Shown: piece after piece, positions 5,705 through 6,424 of the stretch | Layout: the number at the start of each line of letters is the position of its first letter | How positions within the stretch are numbered: position 1 is the first letter of the stretch | NCBI GenBank assembly: GCA_945787925.1 | Contig: CALZJY010000123.1 | Coordinates: 1 to 6,424, forward strand | Length of the DNA stretch: 6,424 nucleotides | Source: an uncultured Anaerosporobacter sp. | GTDB lineage: Bacteria > Bacillota > Clostridia > Lachnospirales > Lachnospiraceae | Direction of reading: 5' to 3' | Position numbers and translations under genes: made by a program | The notes under the pieces: model-generated | Database searches by the model: none | What the model was told of the DNA's origin: nothing | Seen by the model: only the letters and a program-made list of their open reading frames with translations

Positions 5705-6424
5705 ATGTTGAAGAGTAGAAAAGTAAGAAAAGGAATGGCACTAATTTTAGGACTTGCAGTCTTGTTTGCGATGGCTGGTAAGGCAAAGGCGGCAAATAAG
5801 GTAGTAAGAGAAGGCATCAGTGTCTCGGGCTACACAAACAAGATGGCAGATGGGACTTGGCGGGACATTAATTGGAAAAAAGTAAAGGAACAAGGAAAGG
5901 AATTTGTCTTTATCCGTTGTGGATATCGCGGACCAAGCGATGATAAAATAGGCAGGGATTCGTATTTCGAAAAGAATTTAGAAGGAGCCTTAGAGGCAGG
6001 ATTAGACGTCGGTGTTTATTTTGTATCTCAAGCAATCAATGAAAATGAGGCAAGGGCGGAAGCAAATTATACGATGCAACAAGTAAGAAATGTCCTAAAG
6101 AAAAAGTCCTCTTACGAATTAACGCTTCCAATTGTAGTCGACTTTGAAGATGAGTCAGGATATCCAAATTACCGTTTATCTAAGGCAAGACTATCAAGGC
6201 AAAAGCATGATGCTATCTGTAAAGCATTTGCGGATCAAATCGAAGCAAATGGATTTACTGCTGGATATTATACAAGCAAATCAAATCTAGAAACACATTT
6301 TACGGAAAAGGAGTTATCCTCTAGCTATCCGTTTTGGTATGCGAAATACGGCTCCTTAGATAAATCGAATGTAGAATTTCATCAATACAATGGAAATGCA
6401 GTAGTATCAGGCGCACCAAACAAA
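5705..6424 (+). CDS. Secreted glycoside hydrolase family 25 (lysozyme-like) protein, 3' partial
   Basis: The frame is open for 240 codons up to the window edge. The N-terminus is a signal peptide: a basic start (LKSRKVRKG), a hydrophobic core (MALILGLAVLFAMAG) and a likely signal peptidase I site after AKA (residues 27-29). The mature part follows the GH25 muramidase plan: the opening strand GISVSGY (37-43), INWKKVKEQGKEFVFIRCGYRG (55-76), a segment about a repeated returning partner (EALEAGLDVGVYFVSQAI), the catalytic strand VVDFED (144-149) with Asp146 and Glu148, then AGYYTSK (186-192), FWYAKYG (210-216) and HQYNG (226-230). GH25 enzymes cut the MurNAc-GlcNAc bond of peptidoglycan. The first active-site Asp of the family (GIDVS) is Ser39 here, so activity may be reduced or lost. 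GGAGG lies 4 nt before the ATG, a slightly short spacing. It is probably co-transcribed with the CLC gene. The C-terminal end of the domain is outside the window. Confidence 0.85.
   Translation, partial: MLKSRKVRKGMALILGLAVLFAMAGKAKAANKVVREGISVSGYTNKMADGTWRDINWKKVKEQGKEFVFIRCGYRGPSDDKIGRDSYFEKNLEGALEAGLDVGVYFVSQAINENEARAEANYTMQQVRNVLKKKSSYELTLPIVVDFEDESGYPNYRLSKARLSRQKHDAICKAFADQIEANGFTAGYYTSKSNLETHFTEKELSSSYPFWYAKYGSLDKSNVEFHQYNGNAVVSGAPNK

Overview
The window is AT-rich, with strong purine-rich Shine-Dalgarno sites, classic sigma-A type promoters, rho-independent terminators, a YtrA-type GntR regulator and a proline/threonine (TPEPT-type) cell-surface linker. Together these point to a low-GC Gram-positive, most likely a Clostridia member such as a Lachnospiraceae. 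That placement is inference from style, not from a marker gene. All genes lie on the + strand.

Layout. (1) Positions 1-740 hold the 3' part of a membrane-anchored protein: a membrane helix cut by the window edge, a Pro/Thr/Glu-rich linker, and a domain resembling the DMP19/DUF4375 family. It ends in a clear terminator (748-790). (2) A tRNA-Gly(CCC) gene at 863-934 has its own promoter (810-838) and a terminator (940-980). (3) A small P-loop kinase-like protein of unknown substrate (1003-1632) starts only 22 nt after that terminator. (4) A near-consensus promoter, covered by three related palindromic boxes (1652-1705), drives a four-gene operon: YtrA-type GntR repressor (1738-2109), ABC ATPase (2116-2994) and two tandem paralogous ABC-2 permeases (2981-3640 and 3667-4329). 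The operon is closed by a terminator (4340-4375). (5) A second transcription unit (promoter about 4392-4421) carries a CLC-family antiporter (4477-5691). Its filter and gate residues match the fluoride-specific CLC-F clade. It is followed after 13 nt by a secreted GH25-type lysozyme-like protein (5705 to the window end, 3'-truncated).

How the genes work together. The GntR-ABC operon looks like a self-regulated efflux or envelope-stress module: the repressor probably senses a ligand and releases its own promoter, the ATPase powers the transporter, and the two permeases probably form a heterodimer. The CLC-F protein would export fluoride in exchange for protons. Its pairing with a wall hydrolase-like protein is probably operonic, but the functional link is unclear.

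The most useful observations are the CLC-F residue signature without a visible fluoride riboswitch, the triple operator over the GntR promoter, the missing first catalytic Asp in the GH25 protein, and the kinase gene that has no room for its own promoter behind the tRNA terminator. I saw no mobile element, CRISPR array or phage gene. Nothing here is clearly a wholly new system.
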